Source: Fratercula arctica
Lineage: Eukaryota; Chordata; Aves; Charadriiformes; Alcidae
Assembly (NCBI GenBank): GCA_947846985.1
Contig: CANTUZ010000004.1
Coordinates: 11,212,927-11,276,926, forward strand
Direction of reading: 5' to 3'
Length of the DNA: 64,000 bases
Positions 35,111 to 47,430 of the stretch are shown here, piece by piece (within the stretch, counting starts at the first letter, position 1; each line of letters starts with the position of its first letter). The position numbers and the translations under genes were made by a program. The notes beneath the pieces are model-generated. The model saw nothing but the letters and a program-made list of their open reading frames with translations, made no database searches and was not told the origin of the DNA.

Positions 35111-38100
35111 ACAATAAATTGCCTGCACTCCTATGCTCTTCCAGGGATAACTAGAATTGACCAGTCACACCCACACTGGTTTCTAGACCACACTAAATGC
35201 TTACTTTTTAGTTTATGCCAGTATCGCTGTACTTAGGAAAAGTACGTACCCGCATACTACGCTGTTGAAACGTTGTTTCTTTTCACAAGGGAAAATGGCC
35301 TTTTTATTTGCACAAACATCATCGTTAGATACACTTGCATAGCTGCTACTGAAGTTACTGGATGTCCTCCAAATTCCGGAGAGATAATAAACAACTGGGC
35401 ACTGGACTGAGTAACAAAGGAATTCATATAAATCCGTAAGTCATGAGTAAATAGCTCAGCCCCCCTTCGGGCCTCAAATCTTGCATTTCGGGAAGTCAAT
35501 TATATATAATAGTTATATTTACTACCTGTACTGTTATCCAATTTACAAATGAACTATACCACTCTGTCACATCCATTTATTTCCTACTTAATTCCTTTCC
35601 TTTTGGCATTTTCAAACCATTCTGTTCTTTTCTTATAGTTTAGGAAAAACTGAAGAAGAAACGAGAGTAAATTGCAAATTATTTTTTTTACTTTATCTCC
35701 ATTTTTAAGCGTCTTTTATCTTTTTTTTTTTTTTTCCCCACCAGATTACTAATACCAGCTGTTACATTCTGTGGAAAATGTGTTTTAAAACAACCTGGAA
35801 TGTGTGGAAGCCTTGGAAATACATGGGTGTGCGACTGCTCTCAGGCTTAAAGTGAGCGTACTCTTTATCGCCAATCAAAGAAAGGTTCAATTATGAAGGG
35901 CCAAGGTTGATTTCCAGGACTGGCTGAAATGGTGCTGGGTCAGAAATGCACAGCACTGCTTTGCTTTTCAGCGTGCCTGGTCTGAGGAATGTCTGAAGTA
36001 GGTGTGGTAAAAACTAGCCTAAAAAGATAAGCTGAGCTTGTGTTGGCAGTTACTGCTTTTGAAAATGTCTCTTTAAGTCCATGTCGGTATTTTGTTTTGC
36101 CATAATGAAGATTTTGTTCAATGTATTACGCTTATATCTCATGCAATTAACACTGTATTACTTTTTGCTTTTGATTGCATGGGATAATTTCTAAAGGGAC
36201 ACCATTCTTTGTACTTATGGGTGACCCTTAGGTAACATGTTATTAAACCATCATACCTGTTTACTGCAAGACAGACTGTTAGAGTTAATATTACACTTTG
36301 TGAACAGACACTTATGGTTTGTACAGCGGTGATCTGGCCAGAAATTCTGTTCTGCTCCAGCAGAAAATGAGATCTGGAGGAGTCCGCTGTTCTTTTCCAC
36401 ATATGAAAGGAGTATTTAAAAGTATAATGTCTTCCATGGTCTTATTTCATCAATTTGAGGGGAAAAATAATAACAGCATTAAATGAATTCCTATGCAGAA
36501 AATTGCCTAAGGACTCAGGCCCCAAATGGTTTAATTTCAATATAAAATGAGAAATAGCTGCTTTTCACCTATCCCAGCAATTTTTCCCTTCAGCTTTTCA
36601 ACTCTGCCTCTGCGTGTTGCGTAGCTTCAAATGTACTGATATTCTGAGCATGAAAACAAGCTCTTATGGATATTTTGAATCCAAATTTTTTATGAATACT
36701 CTATTGAAAGTTGCCTATTTACACACCAACCTTTTTCGAGCTTTGCGTTCAAGTCAGCCACTCTCAATTGAGCAAGTGGGGAAATCGGTATTTATTCATA
36801 GTAGATCTATTAATATTGCTTTTATTCAGCTACATTGCCAGCTTAAACATACATTTATTAGCATGAAACCTTGGAATGAATAAGATATTAATCAGCTGAG
36901 CGGTAGGGGTGGGACACCTAAGAAGCATAAGTGTGTAAAAAATACAGAGGCTTGTGTCGCTATTAATTAATAAACCCAGTTAACCCGATCTGACTATTTC
37001 TTAAAAAAAACCTTCTGCAACATCTTAAACCCGGGTCAGGAACACTAGAAACTTTTTCCACTTGCAATGAAAAACTTCTAAACCAGCCACATTAGATGTT
37101 CTAGCAAGCCTGGTTTGAGCTGCAGGTCCTCAATGGTTTTGGTTTTCCTTGAAAAAGTTTTAAAGAGTCCAAATAGGAAGAATTTAGTCTACTTGATACT
37201 GACAAACCACTGCATTATGAACCTTTGCTTTATTTATCAGGATTTGCTACCTCTTTAGCTCACACTTTATTCTCCAGTTTTCTTTTTAATCTTTTGTAGT
37301 TTGAATCCTACTTAGTATGAAATAATTGCCTGTTATGCCAAAAAGCACTTTGAAGCACTCTCCCAATCACATATAATTTCCCATATATTTTTTTAAAGCT
37401 TCTGCATATTCAAACAAGCTGTTTCCAACTCGGTATGATATTTAGCAATACAGGCTTTATTAAGTATTCCAATTTAATTCCAAGCTAGCTACTAGAAAGA
37501 TCCTGGATTTATTTTCCTTTTAAGTCTTCCTTCGGAAACAGCCTTCATGCTCTTCTGACTTTGCAGATAAGAATAGGCCAAGTCGTTCAAATCTGGTAGC
37601 AAATATTCAAGACCAAGGACATACGTAAAGTACAGCACAACAGGCCCCTCTCCTGTAAGCACATGATCAGCTACAACTACTACAGCTTGGAGAGATTCCA
37701 AGGATCATGTATTACTTAAAATAAACAGCTGCCCTTACGCAGCACAACTGACGCACCGACAGACAAAAATAACCTCTGCATGGTGCCAGAACTTGAACTC
37801 TGGAAGCATCGCATGAGGTGAAATGGTGCTGCTTTATTTTTGATTCCAAAGTGGCACGCTCTTTTAAATAAGATCAAAACATGACATTCAAAGCATAAGG
37901 GCTAAATAATTTCACCGGATGTGCAGTTACTAAGAACTAGAGAATATTACCTTCCAGTCTTGTGTGAGAAAGCAAGGAGAGTCATTTCAGAATAGCAGAA
38001 AAAAGTATTTGTATATTCGAAGGGGACCCCTGTGCTTCCCCGGCTGATGAAAGGGAGATGAAGGTCACTGCTTATGCAAGGTGTGGCCCCTGGAAGACAA

Positions 38101-38251
38101 TACCAGTAGCTTATTACGAGTGAAAAGCATTCTGATTTGACCAAGGTCATGCAGAACAGCTCTTTTTTTTTTTTTTTCCAGAAAAAAAGATTTTACTTAT
38201 TATGCTACATATCACATGATTTAAATTTTTTCAACTTTGTGCCAAGCATGC
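35111..38251. other. Non-coding DNA, no gene recognised
   Basis: Unique sequence. T15 at 35721-35735 followed by CCCCACCAG and T15 at 38163-38177 followed by CCAG both resemble splice acceptors, but no exon is recognisable after either. The longest frames are about 89 codons without domains. Confidence 0.55.
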
Positions 38252-38300
38252 TGATGATCTTTAAGGTTCCTTCCAGCCCGAACCATTCTATGATTCTATG
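38252..38300 (+). mobile_element. CR1 LINE 3' terminus only (49 bp)
   Basis: GATGATCTTTAAGGTTCC, then TTCCAGCCCGAACCATTC, then TATGATTCTATG is the last part of the avian CR1 3' UTR with the ATTCTATG tail repeated about one and a half times. Extreme 5' truncation left only the terminus. It differs from the copy at 1285 at a few positions, so it is a separate insertion. Confidence 0.9.
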
Positions 38301-38890
38301 TTTCTTAGGCTGTATTTTCCATTGCAATACACTTATTTGTAGAAATTTCTGTAAGAAAGAAATGTCCTTGTCTATTTCACAGAAGAATCATCTTCACTGA
38401 AAAAAAAGCCCTTGGACGTATTAAAGACGACTTTCTTCTTTGTAAGACTAAGGTAAACATTCCACTCCTCTGCTTTCACATCATTAATAATAATTGGTTG
38501 GGGGAATATATGAAGAACTTTATTTTGTAGTTCTGTAGCTCTCGGATTATGCCTTGTGGAGTCCCGAACGCCTAATGACCTCTTTTTTTTTCGTCAACAG
38601 ACTGAGTTTGCGTACGTTGTATTGGTTCATGAGCTTACATAAATTGCACTGCATTGTGGAACGACATGAGAGTGCGCTTTTTTAGGAACTCTGAAATAAC
38701 AGAAGCAAATGTGGACCTTTAACCGTAGAGCAAACACTTTAACAAAGAAACTATGCAGTCTTCAGTTTACTGAGTCAGCACTATGTGAATTCTAGTTTCT
38801 TGTTTCTTATACAAGTCTTAACTTACTTCTGTGTTACGTGTGTAGCTCATCAAACTAAATCACGGTAAGGTGTGGTTAGAACTCATTTGC
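38301..38890. other. Non-coding DNA, no gene recognised
   Basis: Unique AT-rich sequence with no frame above 60 codons beyond the one running out of the CR1 tail. Confidence 0.6.
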
Positions 38891-39385
38891 TCATCCATCC
38901 CTACACACAGATTTGCTAAATGTGAGGACTAGGCAACGCCAAATCAGTGCCGTGTCTGTGGTTAAGAAGTGGGGACTGTAGGAACTGTGTGTGAAATCAT
39001 GGCATTTGGCTGAGCTACGCCTGACAATGCCACCCGACTTTCCACACCCTGCTTTGAGGTAGGCACAAAGGCCCCCCTCCACGAGCAACTTCAGACCATC
39101 TCTCCAGAGATTGTTGTACGTTGTTGTCACTCTTCTTCTCTGCATTGGTGGTAGCAGCAGCGCTGTTGCAGAGCTTGTGCTGGAAGAGTGGCCATGGGCG
39201 TCTCCTGGTTCCCTCTTCTCCTTCACTCCAGCTTCCCAGATAACAAATCCCTGAGGACACTGCTGACTCCTGGTAATTGTCACCTTTGCATTATGAACAA
39301 AGAGTTGCAACTTCGATGGTTTTCTTTGGGATCTCATTAAAGACCGCGTAAGCTGGGAGTTAGCCCGAAATAAGATCCCAAACAC
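38891..39385 (-). other. Longest open frame of the window (164 codons), unassigned
   Basis: The minus-strand frame begins at an ATG at 39383-39385 and ends at 38891. It lies in a patch of higher GC (about 39000-39300) and contains a serine-rich SSSTSSATA stretch and a basic PPMQRRRVTTT stretch. No signal peptide, membrane helix or known domain is visible. An overlapping 81-codon frame exists on the same strand, which is what GC-driven chance frames look like. No TATA box, splice or poly-A context decides the matter. Probably not a gene. Confidence 0.12.
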
Positions 39386-39914
39386 TATCTATGGTGAAAA
39401 TCACCTTATTTTCTTGAGTTTTTCCTGTGCTGGAATGCTTTCCGTATCGTAACTGAAACTTTGTCACAGATTCCATTTACAAGACGTTTAACAATAACAT
39501 AAGCTTCAGCTGAGCCCTTTTATGGCAGATAAAAGGTGTTATACATAATCTTCTTAGGAGCTTTGCATGCACTGCCTTATACAGGCAGAATAATAATAAA
39601 GTTACGTTGACTTGCTCGCCAAGAAAGGAAAAGTTACTGCAGCAAATTAAATATTCTCCTAAACAAGCATTTAATTAACAAAACAAGATACAGTAGTTAT
39701 TGTTGGTCAAGTAGAGATGTAATAATTACTCCTGATTAGCTGACGAGAACAGGATAAGTAGGCAATTACCATAAAAAACTAAAGTGCAAGTAAAATCAAC
39801 TAAAGCGTATATTATGTTGAAACAAGTAAGTGGTAACTGAAGTACACCATCAAGTCTTGTGTTCATCCTTTCAACTACGCATTGGTTTTTTTTTTTTAAA
39901 GTCAGTATAGAATG
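39386..39914. other. Non-coding DNA, no gene recognised
   Basis: AT-rich unique sequence with T12 at 39886-39897. Confidence 0.6.
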
Positions 39915-40018
39915 GTAATATAGAGCTATTATTATAATATGTATTACATATGTATAATATGTATATATATGTATAATACATATACATATAATCAATATGT
40001 ATAATACTATAATACTAT
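39915..40018. repeat. AT-rich palindromic microsatellite
   Basis: Imperfect TATA/ATAC/GTAT repeats with many self-complementary words (for example ATACATATGTAT near 39947 and TATATATA in the centre). The tract can fold into long hairpins and is probably length-polymorphic. Confidence 0.85.
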
Positions 40019-41085
40019 GTTCTTAGTTATAGAATAGGATAGAGCCTCTCTTCTCACGCTTCACTTTCAGTTGCCCCAATTTCTGTACAAACAAGAAAAA
40101 ATTGGGCTTCCAGATTGTGTCAGATTCTTCTCAGAGAGAAATTCAGGCTCAAATGGGGATATATTTTCTAAAGAATTTTATTTTTAAAATTCATTAGAAC
40201 TGGGGAAACAACTTACAAAAATTACCATATTCAAGAATGTCTCTCCTTATTCTGTTCATAAATTATTTCCAAACAGACTGAAATTAAGGAATTCATTCTT
40301 ATTCAAAATTACTCAAAAATAGATTGTGCGAAGATAGACTAGCTGTTCGCTAGCTCTTTTTATAATACTTACCTAAATCATATTCCATTGTTCCTTTACT
40401 TTGATTAGATCACTAAAATATTTATAAATCTGTACAAGGATAATCAAAGACTTTCTAGTGCTGAGTTCTTGAGGCTATCACTGAGACGCAGAGACTAACA
40501 AATCCATCTATTAATGAAAAATAAATTTGATTAGCAAATATTTAATCGCATGTCATTGACAATAACTTAACCTTTCCCTTTTGACAGGAAAGGGTGCCTC
40601 TATTAGACACAGAGTAATTTTTGTAATATTTCAAATAATTTAAAGGGAGACACTGACTCTGGACTGCACTGCAGTATATTTTTTTTGTCGCTCAGCTGCT
40701 GTAAAGAGATTACAAAATAAACTCCATCTGCTCCAAGGGATAGCTTTAAAGCATGTTCAGAAGTGAATAAGTACTTTACACATCTTCTAAGGCTTGGTTT
40801 CCAGGGATCAGATTAGGGGTGAAAGTGCTCATAGCCAGAGCGCTTTTACAGCTTTTGGGTCACGGTGCGGCCTACGCACAGGAGGTTTTTAGCAGCCGTA
40901 CAATTTAGATGAGGAGCACGGACTCTTCCCAGGGACCGATTTCTCCCCCCGAAGAAGGGTGCCACCTGCATTTCTTTGAAGGCATTGAACGTCCTTATCT
41001 CTAACCACTGCTCCCTGCCCCTCTTGCTGCTGTGCTGGGACCACTCTTCCCACAGTTTAGTACTGAACTGGACAGGGGAACTGAT
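40019..41085. other. Non-coding DNA, no gene recognised
   Basis: AT-rich unique sequence, turning GC-richer at about 40840-41050. No exon or repeat recognised. Confidence 0.6.
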
Positions 41086-41192
41086 GCCTTAAAAAAAAAT
41101 ACCAAAAAAGTGGTGGTCTGTTTTTTTGGTTGTGGGGTTTTTTGTGTTTTTTTTTGTTTGTTTGTTTGTTTTTTTTCCCCCCCAGGGGGGAT
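41086..41192. repeat. Homopolymer complex: A9, TTTG repeats, C7, G6
   Basis: An A-rich stretch (41091-41109) is followed by T/G-rich tracts, a (TTTG)n-like repeat near 41153-41169, then T8, C7, A and G6 (about 41169-41190). The A-rich and T-rich halves, and the C7/G6 pair, are mutually complementary and could fold back. Strong slippage and misassembly risk. Confidence 0.85.
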
Positions 41193-44100
41193 CACTTATC
41201 ACCTTTTAACCAAGTATTTCTTTATTCTCTGCCATAATGTCTAAAATTAAAATATTTAAAAATAACAGATGCATGTATTAGATTTCTATTTTTAGAACAA
41301 ATTATGTACTTTTTAGATGTAATCATATTTCCATTGTTGTACACTTTAAGATAGACGTGCAAAAATATTTTCTAACTGTAGCCAAGTCGTCTTTTGAAAT
41401 GAGGTTCAGATCATTTTCTTATTTAATTATTCTTAGTTTAATTGAAACGTTCAGTATAATTATGTAGATCAAATAATGACTGTGAACCTGTGAAGTGATG
41501 GATTCTGAATTCTAACATCAGGTACGTCTATTGTTTTACTATTTTCCATTTATCACGTGCAACTGAAGAGGGGAGCCATTGATTAGACAGCTCTTCCAGT
41601 TCTCCAAGTCCTCTAAAGATGCTCATCCCTTTTTCCTTTCTGAAGCTGCAACTTAGAGCCAATGTTCAATTTATGCAGTTGTTGTAGTCCCACCATAGGA
41701 ATACAGAGCACCACGAGTTCTTTATAATGGTTATCATTTCATTGGTATGGAAAATGATGCGTTTAGACTTCATTGTATTAGATACTGTCCTTATTTATCA
41801 CCTTCTTTAAGTAATTGTACTGAAAGGTTCCAGGGAAGTTAAGCTAGTGAAAGGTCACTGTTGGGTGGAACTGATTTTATTTTCCTACCAGGAAATGAAA
41901 GGCTCTTGCTTTTTCCTGATGGTGGTAGGATGAAAAAATCATTCCGTTATACATTTGTTACCTGCATAGCAATCACCTTGGGTAAATATGCACAACTTAA
42001 TTTTCTTTTTTCTTTTTCTCTTTTTTTATTTTTTTAACTTAAGCATCTTTAGTCCTTAAATTCATAGGAGTCCAAAGCACAGACTCAAACATCTGACTCT
42101 TTTTGAGTGTTATTTTGCAGCATTTGGTTACATCTTGGCAAGAAATGTTACAATGCCAGCTTATTTTCCATTGTTTTTTTAACTTCATTTCTTAATCATG
42201 TCTAGACCACAAATTTGATGAAAGCAGAAATGTTAAATGGGCAACTATGAATGGAGAGTTTAGGTCTATGGTCTGCTGCACTCTAGGACTGGACAGAAGT
42301 CAGGGATCCCTTCAATGATTGCTTCATGTTACGGGGAGTAAAATCTTACCCTGGGAATTTGGAAGCTCAAGAGAATAATATGATCTCAGAATGTGTTCTT
42401 TACCATGGTTTAGAAAATGAAACCTTTTGTCTTTGTTATGTAGAATTGGCTCCAGCTGGTTTTCCCCATAAATTGTGTTTTGAACATGAGGACGAGAAGG
42501 TTGCTGAACCCTCCAGTATCCCTGTTTCCTTATTGCATCTTTTGAAATTGTTTTCAGAAATACCTGTGGTGCAATTTTTGTTAATTAATTTTTTAACCCT
42601 AGAGATATAGATTATCTTGCCTATAGATCCATTCAGTTTTAATTCCAAATAGAACGTATGCATCCAAACATTTGAAGAAGTGAAGTGTAGTTATTTCAAC
42701 AGACTTGGAGACAACTCTTTAAAAATATGGAACACCCTTTTAGTGCAGAAGTCAGTGGATCCAATAGTGACTTACACCGGCGCCGCTTAATCCCCCTCAA
42801 AACAAAGGCACTTTCAGCACAACTGCTCTGCAGCAGAAGTATCTTTGGAGAAAGTTTGATGGCATAGAACTTTCATAACTCTTAAAAAAGAAAAACCTTT
42901 CTCCATAAAGCCGATAGGTCTACCTGGACAATCTCAATTTGCTGTTGGCGACTAAAATGAGTAGGATCAACTTCTGTGTTTCTCTGGCCTTTAATCGTTG
43001 GATCAGCCGGCATCGAGCATCGCCAGAATCCAAGGTCACCTTCTTGCTGCGCTTTTCATCTGAGCAAACTTGGCTACGATGGGCAAGAGCCTGGACCAAT
43101 ATATACCGATATGAGAAATCAATCCTTAATTCAGCAATAATAGCTAATTAAACATTGGTAATTTAAATAGATGGTCATAAGGAACATTTTCCTAATTAAC
43201 GGCCTGGCAAGAAAGCTCTCTCAAGGAATGCCAGATTTATGTATTTTGAATGCGCATTATATGTATGTAATGTGACTCTGGAGAAACTTGACATCAGAAA
43301 CTCTAGAAAAGCGGTCTGTACTTTAAAATGTTTAGCCTAATGGAAGTTGGAGCACTTAAAAAAACAGATGGGAGAAAAATGAAGGGAATCCATGAAGAAA
43401 AGTACATTCAATTTCTAAGGTTCCAGCACTTTAGAAATACTGGAACACACATTGAAATCTTCATAGTTTTAAAATCATATCCAACAATCCCAATAGAACT
43501 GCTTGTTGAAACCCAAATTTAAGTTAACCTTGTATTTACTAAAAAGCAAAGAAAACCAACCCCAACGTTTATATATTACCATGGTCGTAGAAAGGTTAGT
43601 ATGTCAGAAGAGAGACACTAAGTCTAATGACCTTCTAAGTGTTATAAAGCACAGTCATTTTGCATTTTTTGATTAAGCAATTTTCTTGACACAAATCCAA
43701 TGTTTTCTTGTGTAACCTGGATTTTCCACAGTGAAGGTGTCCAAACCATAGAGCGTATCTAGTGCAATGGTAGAATATAATGGTATTCGAGTATTCATTA
43801 TCATCAATATTATTATTACTATTTGCAGTAGATTAAAAACCCCATATGCTCAATTTCTGTCAGTATTGATAGCTACTAAATAAATAACTTAACAGCAAGG
43901 GTCTGCTGTGTTGGTTTTTTTGTAACAGTGTCTGTTCTTTACCTCTGTTTTCCTGAAAAAAATGTATGGATGTATTGCAGCAGTCTGGACATTCATATAA
44001 AATTGGAAGCAACGTTCTTTCCAAATTCAGAGTTATGACACAAAAATAAATTTTACTTGTGTGCTCTTCCACAGGAAGGTGGACGTTTTGGCTAATGTTG

Positions 44101-44994
44101 CTGTTATTCTGTGATTCCCAAAGGATTTTTCTTTAGAAGTCAGGCTTTTGGAGTGATAGTTAGCCATGACAGCTACAGAGTGTTCTTGGATAACTCAGGT
44201 TTTTGTAGGAAGACCTGTCAGAAGCCAGACAGGCTGAAGTATTTCACAAGCTGTCCATGTTTAGTAGAGAATTCGGGTAGTAGTCATAAAATCTATAGTT
44301 GAGAATAAGCAACCTGCTGCGAAGTCTCGTGTTATTTTAGTCCTAATCACAGAAGAAAGACATTCTTTTTAGTTGTATTTTTAAGAGATGAGAAACCAAT
44401 AAAAAGAGACAATAACATCCTTTTACACATTATAAATTCCCTTTTTTTTTTTTTTTTTTTTTTGAGGGGGATAGAAGAGGGCGAATGTTTGACTCCTTTG
44501 TGCACTTATGGATTTTGAGCACCGCTGTAGCTCTTTCAGGTACCATGCTGGAAGAAACTGTGCTGAGACAGAGACATAGAATATATTTTTTCAGAAGGAA
44601 CAATGAGGCGATGTGTCATCGGGTACGTGACTCAAAGCAACTTCAACCCTGAAGTCAGATTCCCCTCCGGAGTTGAATGAGGTTGCTCAGGGCCTGGCCC
44701 AGCTGCAATCTAGGATGCGTGTTCCAGCCTCTGCAGACAACTCAGTGGCTTTCTACCTCATCAGCAACCGGTCTGCACAGGTGCGTGGGGACACTACTGC
44801 ATCCCAGGCGCAAGGCTCCGCGTTTTCCTATATTGAGCTTCATGAGGTTTTTCCATCTTGTCAAGTTCCCTTTGAATGGCAGCTTTACCCTGCAGCTTTT
44901 CAGCCTTGCTCCTGATTTAAATAATTTTATATTTCACCTTTTATTTAAAGTCTTCATATAGAATATCTTGTGAAGAAGAGTATCCTAAGAAGTA
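41191..44994. other. Non-coding AT-rich DNA, no gene recognised
   Basis: Unique sequence. A 94-codon plus frame at 42326-42610 is rich in acidic and hydrophobic residues but matches no family I know. T22 lies at 44442-44463. No element recognised. Confidence 0.55.
44442..44463. repeat. Poly-T tract (T22)
   Basis: The longest homopolymer of the window, followed by GAGGGGG. No retroposed body is recognisable on either side. Confidence 0.9.
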
Positions 44995-45055
44995 TTCAGG
45001 AAATAAGGAAACTGTAGCACGGAGATGTAGCATGAAATGCCTAAGGTGACTGAAC
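44995..45055 (-). mobile_element. MIR-like SINE scrap, antisense
   Basis: AATAAGGAAACTGTAGCACG followed by ATGCCTAAGGTGACTGA resembles the reverse complement of the MIR 3' part (gaggaaactgaggcacag, then ttgcctaaggtcacaca). Only about 60 bases match and the middle is diverged. Confidence 0.4.
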
Positions 45056-46257
45056 TTTGGTGATTGTACTGCGCAGTCAAAATGGAAATGAATAACAGTT
45101 TTTATGTCTTTTCTGGTCACAGAATGTACTAAAAATCAGTATATAGTGTCTGAACTTATGGCTTTTAGGCAAAAACTCCGTTCAATTACCATTGCAGAAC
45201 AGTCAATGACAAAGTGTGATAGCAAGGTAAAAGGAATGCAGAACACAGATCTGGAATGGAAACCTGGGGAGGAACATCATGACCAAGTCACAAACTGTGT
45301 ATTTACTACCTTCTTAGATATTATTCTCTTAGTGGCTTATTAATATTTAACGTGTGTATGTCAATATCAGTAGAGATTCCACAAATAAGAACTTTCAGAT
45401 AATAGAAAATATTTTTAAATGTAGCTCCTTTTTTCTTTTAGGTGCCTGAACTGCAGCAGCTTCAAAGGAGCTGATTTTCAGTGGGTGAGTTGGCAGGTTT
45501 TTTTCTGTACGTCAGACCTTTTGACACTTCCCCTTAGGCCAAGCAAAGCAAACAAAATTTATTAATAAAAATCTAACTTCGTACTTAGTCAAGTACATAT
45601 ATTTATCAACATAACTCTACTTCTACATAGACCTATGGGAAAGTCCATTCTTTTTAGATGTGCTTTTTAAAGCAACTGTAAAGTCTTCTATTTAGATCCT
45701 CTTTTATACAGGAATATTGGAAAGTTTACTTATAATCCAGTTAAACGCCAATTAAAAAACAGTAATTAACAAACAACGGTAATAACAGGCTAGTAATAAA
45801 CTAGTTATATTCGTGATGAAAAAATGAGAAGAGCAATGCTGCCAATTTGAGTACCAGATATTGAATAACTTTAGATAAAATCCTCCCGTGACAGGTTGAA
45901 AGAAATGCACTGAACACTTAAACCTAAAATTTAAGGTGAAAACCACAGCAATCAAAATTGTCATTAAGTGTACCTTTTATGGAACCTGAAGTTCTCTTTT
46001 ATTCTCTATAGACTCATACATAAATAAATTCTGCAAATCTGTACTGATAAGAGAAGGCGATGTACTATGATCTATAGTTAAAGTGCTTATGCAAATACAT
46101 GTTACATCTGGGAGACATGATACTGCTGCAGTACTTCCAATATATCACACTAACGCACATGGACATACACAAAACATAGGATAAATGTGTCCTTAAAACA
46201 TAAAAATGCTGCTAGCTGTAAATGATGCATTAATGTGCTCTTCAAACATAAGAACGT
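45056..46257. other. Non-coding AT-rich DNA, no gene recognised
   Basis: Unique sequence with frames up to 79 codons and no domains. Confidence 0.6.
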
Positions 46258-46395
46258 GTAGATTCATAGACATTAAAGGTGGAAGGGAGCATTAGATAAT
46301 TTAGTTTGAACTCTTCTTTACCAAAGGTGTTACATTTCACCTACTGCCAGGTATCCTGCCCAAAGGAACAGAGAATCTCTATTTTCATCTGTCTC
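46258..46395 (-). mobile_element. Ancient CR1-type LINE, antisense, 3' end piece
   Basis: TAGATTCATAGACATTAAAG, GTGGAAGGGAGCATTAGA, TTTAGTTTGAACTC and GTTACATTTCACC follow in order the reverse of an old CR1 3' end of the type common in turtles (tcatagattttaaggccagaagggaccatta...gatcatctagtctgacc). It is collinear with the better-preserved piece at 46890-47430, so both probably belong to one insertion. Confidence 0.55.
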
Positions 46396-46889
46396 ATAGT
46401 TAATCATTTTCACTGCTTACAAATGTATATATGCGTGAGTATATCCTTATAGTCTCCAACAAGCCAGTCTGAAGTCATTAGATTAAAATCATCTCAGCTA
46501 GTTCAGCTGTGTGAGGCAATCATACTTTTGTTTGTGTAGTACTCCGATGCTCAATGCACCTTTCTCCAAGAGATAACAAATAACCTTTCAGAACTCAGTA
46601 TTTTCCTGTTCTTGCCATGTAATTCTACAATGAGGTTTTCCCCAATGCTTCTTCTGGAAAGACAAAGAGACTGAGATCTTTTTTTCTAACTATAAAGAAA
46701 TTGTTTAGTAATTGTGACTTCTCATTTTCATAGTTTCATAATTTTCATAATGGCTCCCACCCATTAGTTCTGAGTTTAGAAGACAGTAAAATAGCTTTAT
46801 TTTAATGTAATTTTTCCATACCTAAGTTTATTTATTGAATATAATCCCCACAATAGACTTCTGTCCTTGGAAACCACAGCTCTGTCCCC
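46396..46889. other. Diverged spacer inside the ancient CR1, or unique insertion
   Basis: This lies where the middle of ORF2 would be expected between the two recognisable CR1 pieces, but I could not match it. It may be extreme decay or a later replacement. Confidence 0.35.
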
Positions 46890-47430
46890 TGTGCTGTAGG
46901 TAGGACTCAGATTTCTTTCCATTAGATGAAAACCATTGCACTTTCTTCTTTTAAAACTCATTTTGGTGGAATAAGCCCATCAAGGTTTGAAGGGATTTTT
47001 AAGGAAGACACATATGCTTTCTACTAATACTCCAAACCCAGAGAGCAGCAAAACGGAAGCTGTGTAGGTCTGCTCAATAAGCTAATGAACGCTGCTGAGA
47101 GTTCAGACACACTTGTTAGGCTGACTGCATCTGCACGCCTTTGGAATCAGAGCTAGTGCATGTCTGGCTGCCTCAGAGCAGAGCCAAACCCAACAGAAGT
47201 CAAATCAATCTAACTGTTGTAATCCAGATCATTCCAGATGAATGCGAGACCTGATTATAATTATTTACCACTCAACCAATCTTTGCATCAGCCACAAATT
47301 TTATCAGCGGTGATTTTGTGCTTACTTCCAAATCATTGCTCAAAATATTGAGAAGAATTTATCCTAGAGTCCTGTAGCGGAGTCCTGTATCACTCCACTA
47401 CAAACAGCACCGTATGTTTCAAGTGCTTGA
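46890..47430 (-). mobile_element. Ancient CR1-type LINE, antisense, reverse-transcriptase region
   Basis: The best part, 47215-47420, holds in order ATCCAGATCATTCC, ATTATTTACCACTCAACCAA, TCTTTGCATCAGCC, ACAAATTTTATCAGCGGTG, then AAATCATTGCTCAAAATATT. This is the reverse complement of the FADD-box region of an old CR1. In sense, the box reads as KFVADAKIG, so the catalytic aspartate pair is damaged. The left part, 46893-46985, matches the following ORF2 segment. Long dead. Confidence 0.75.
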
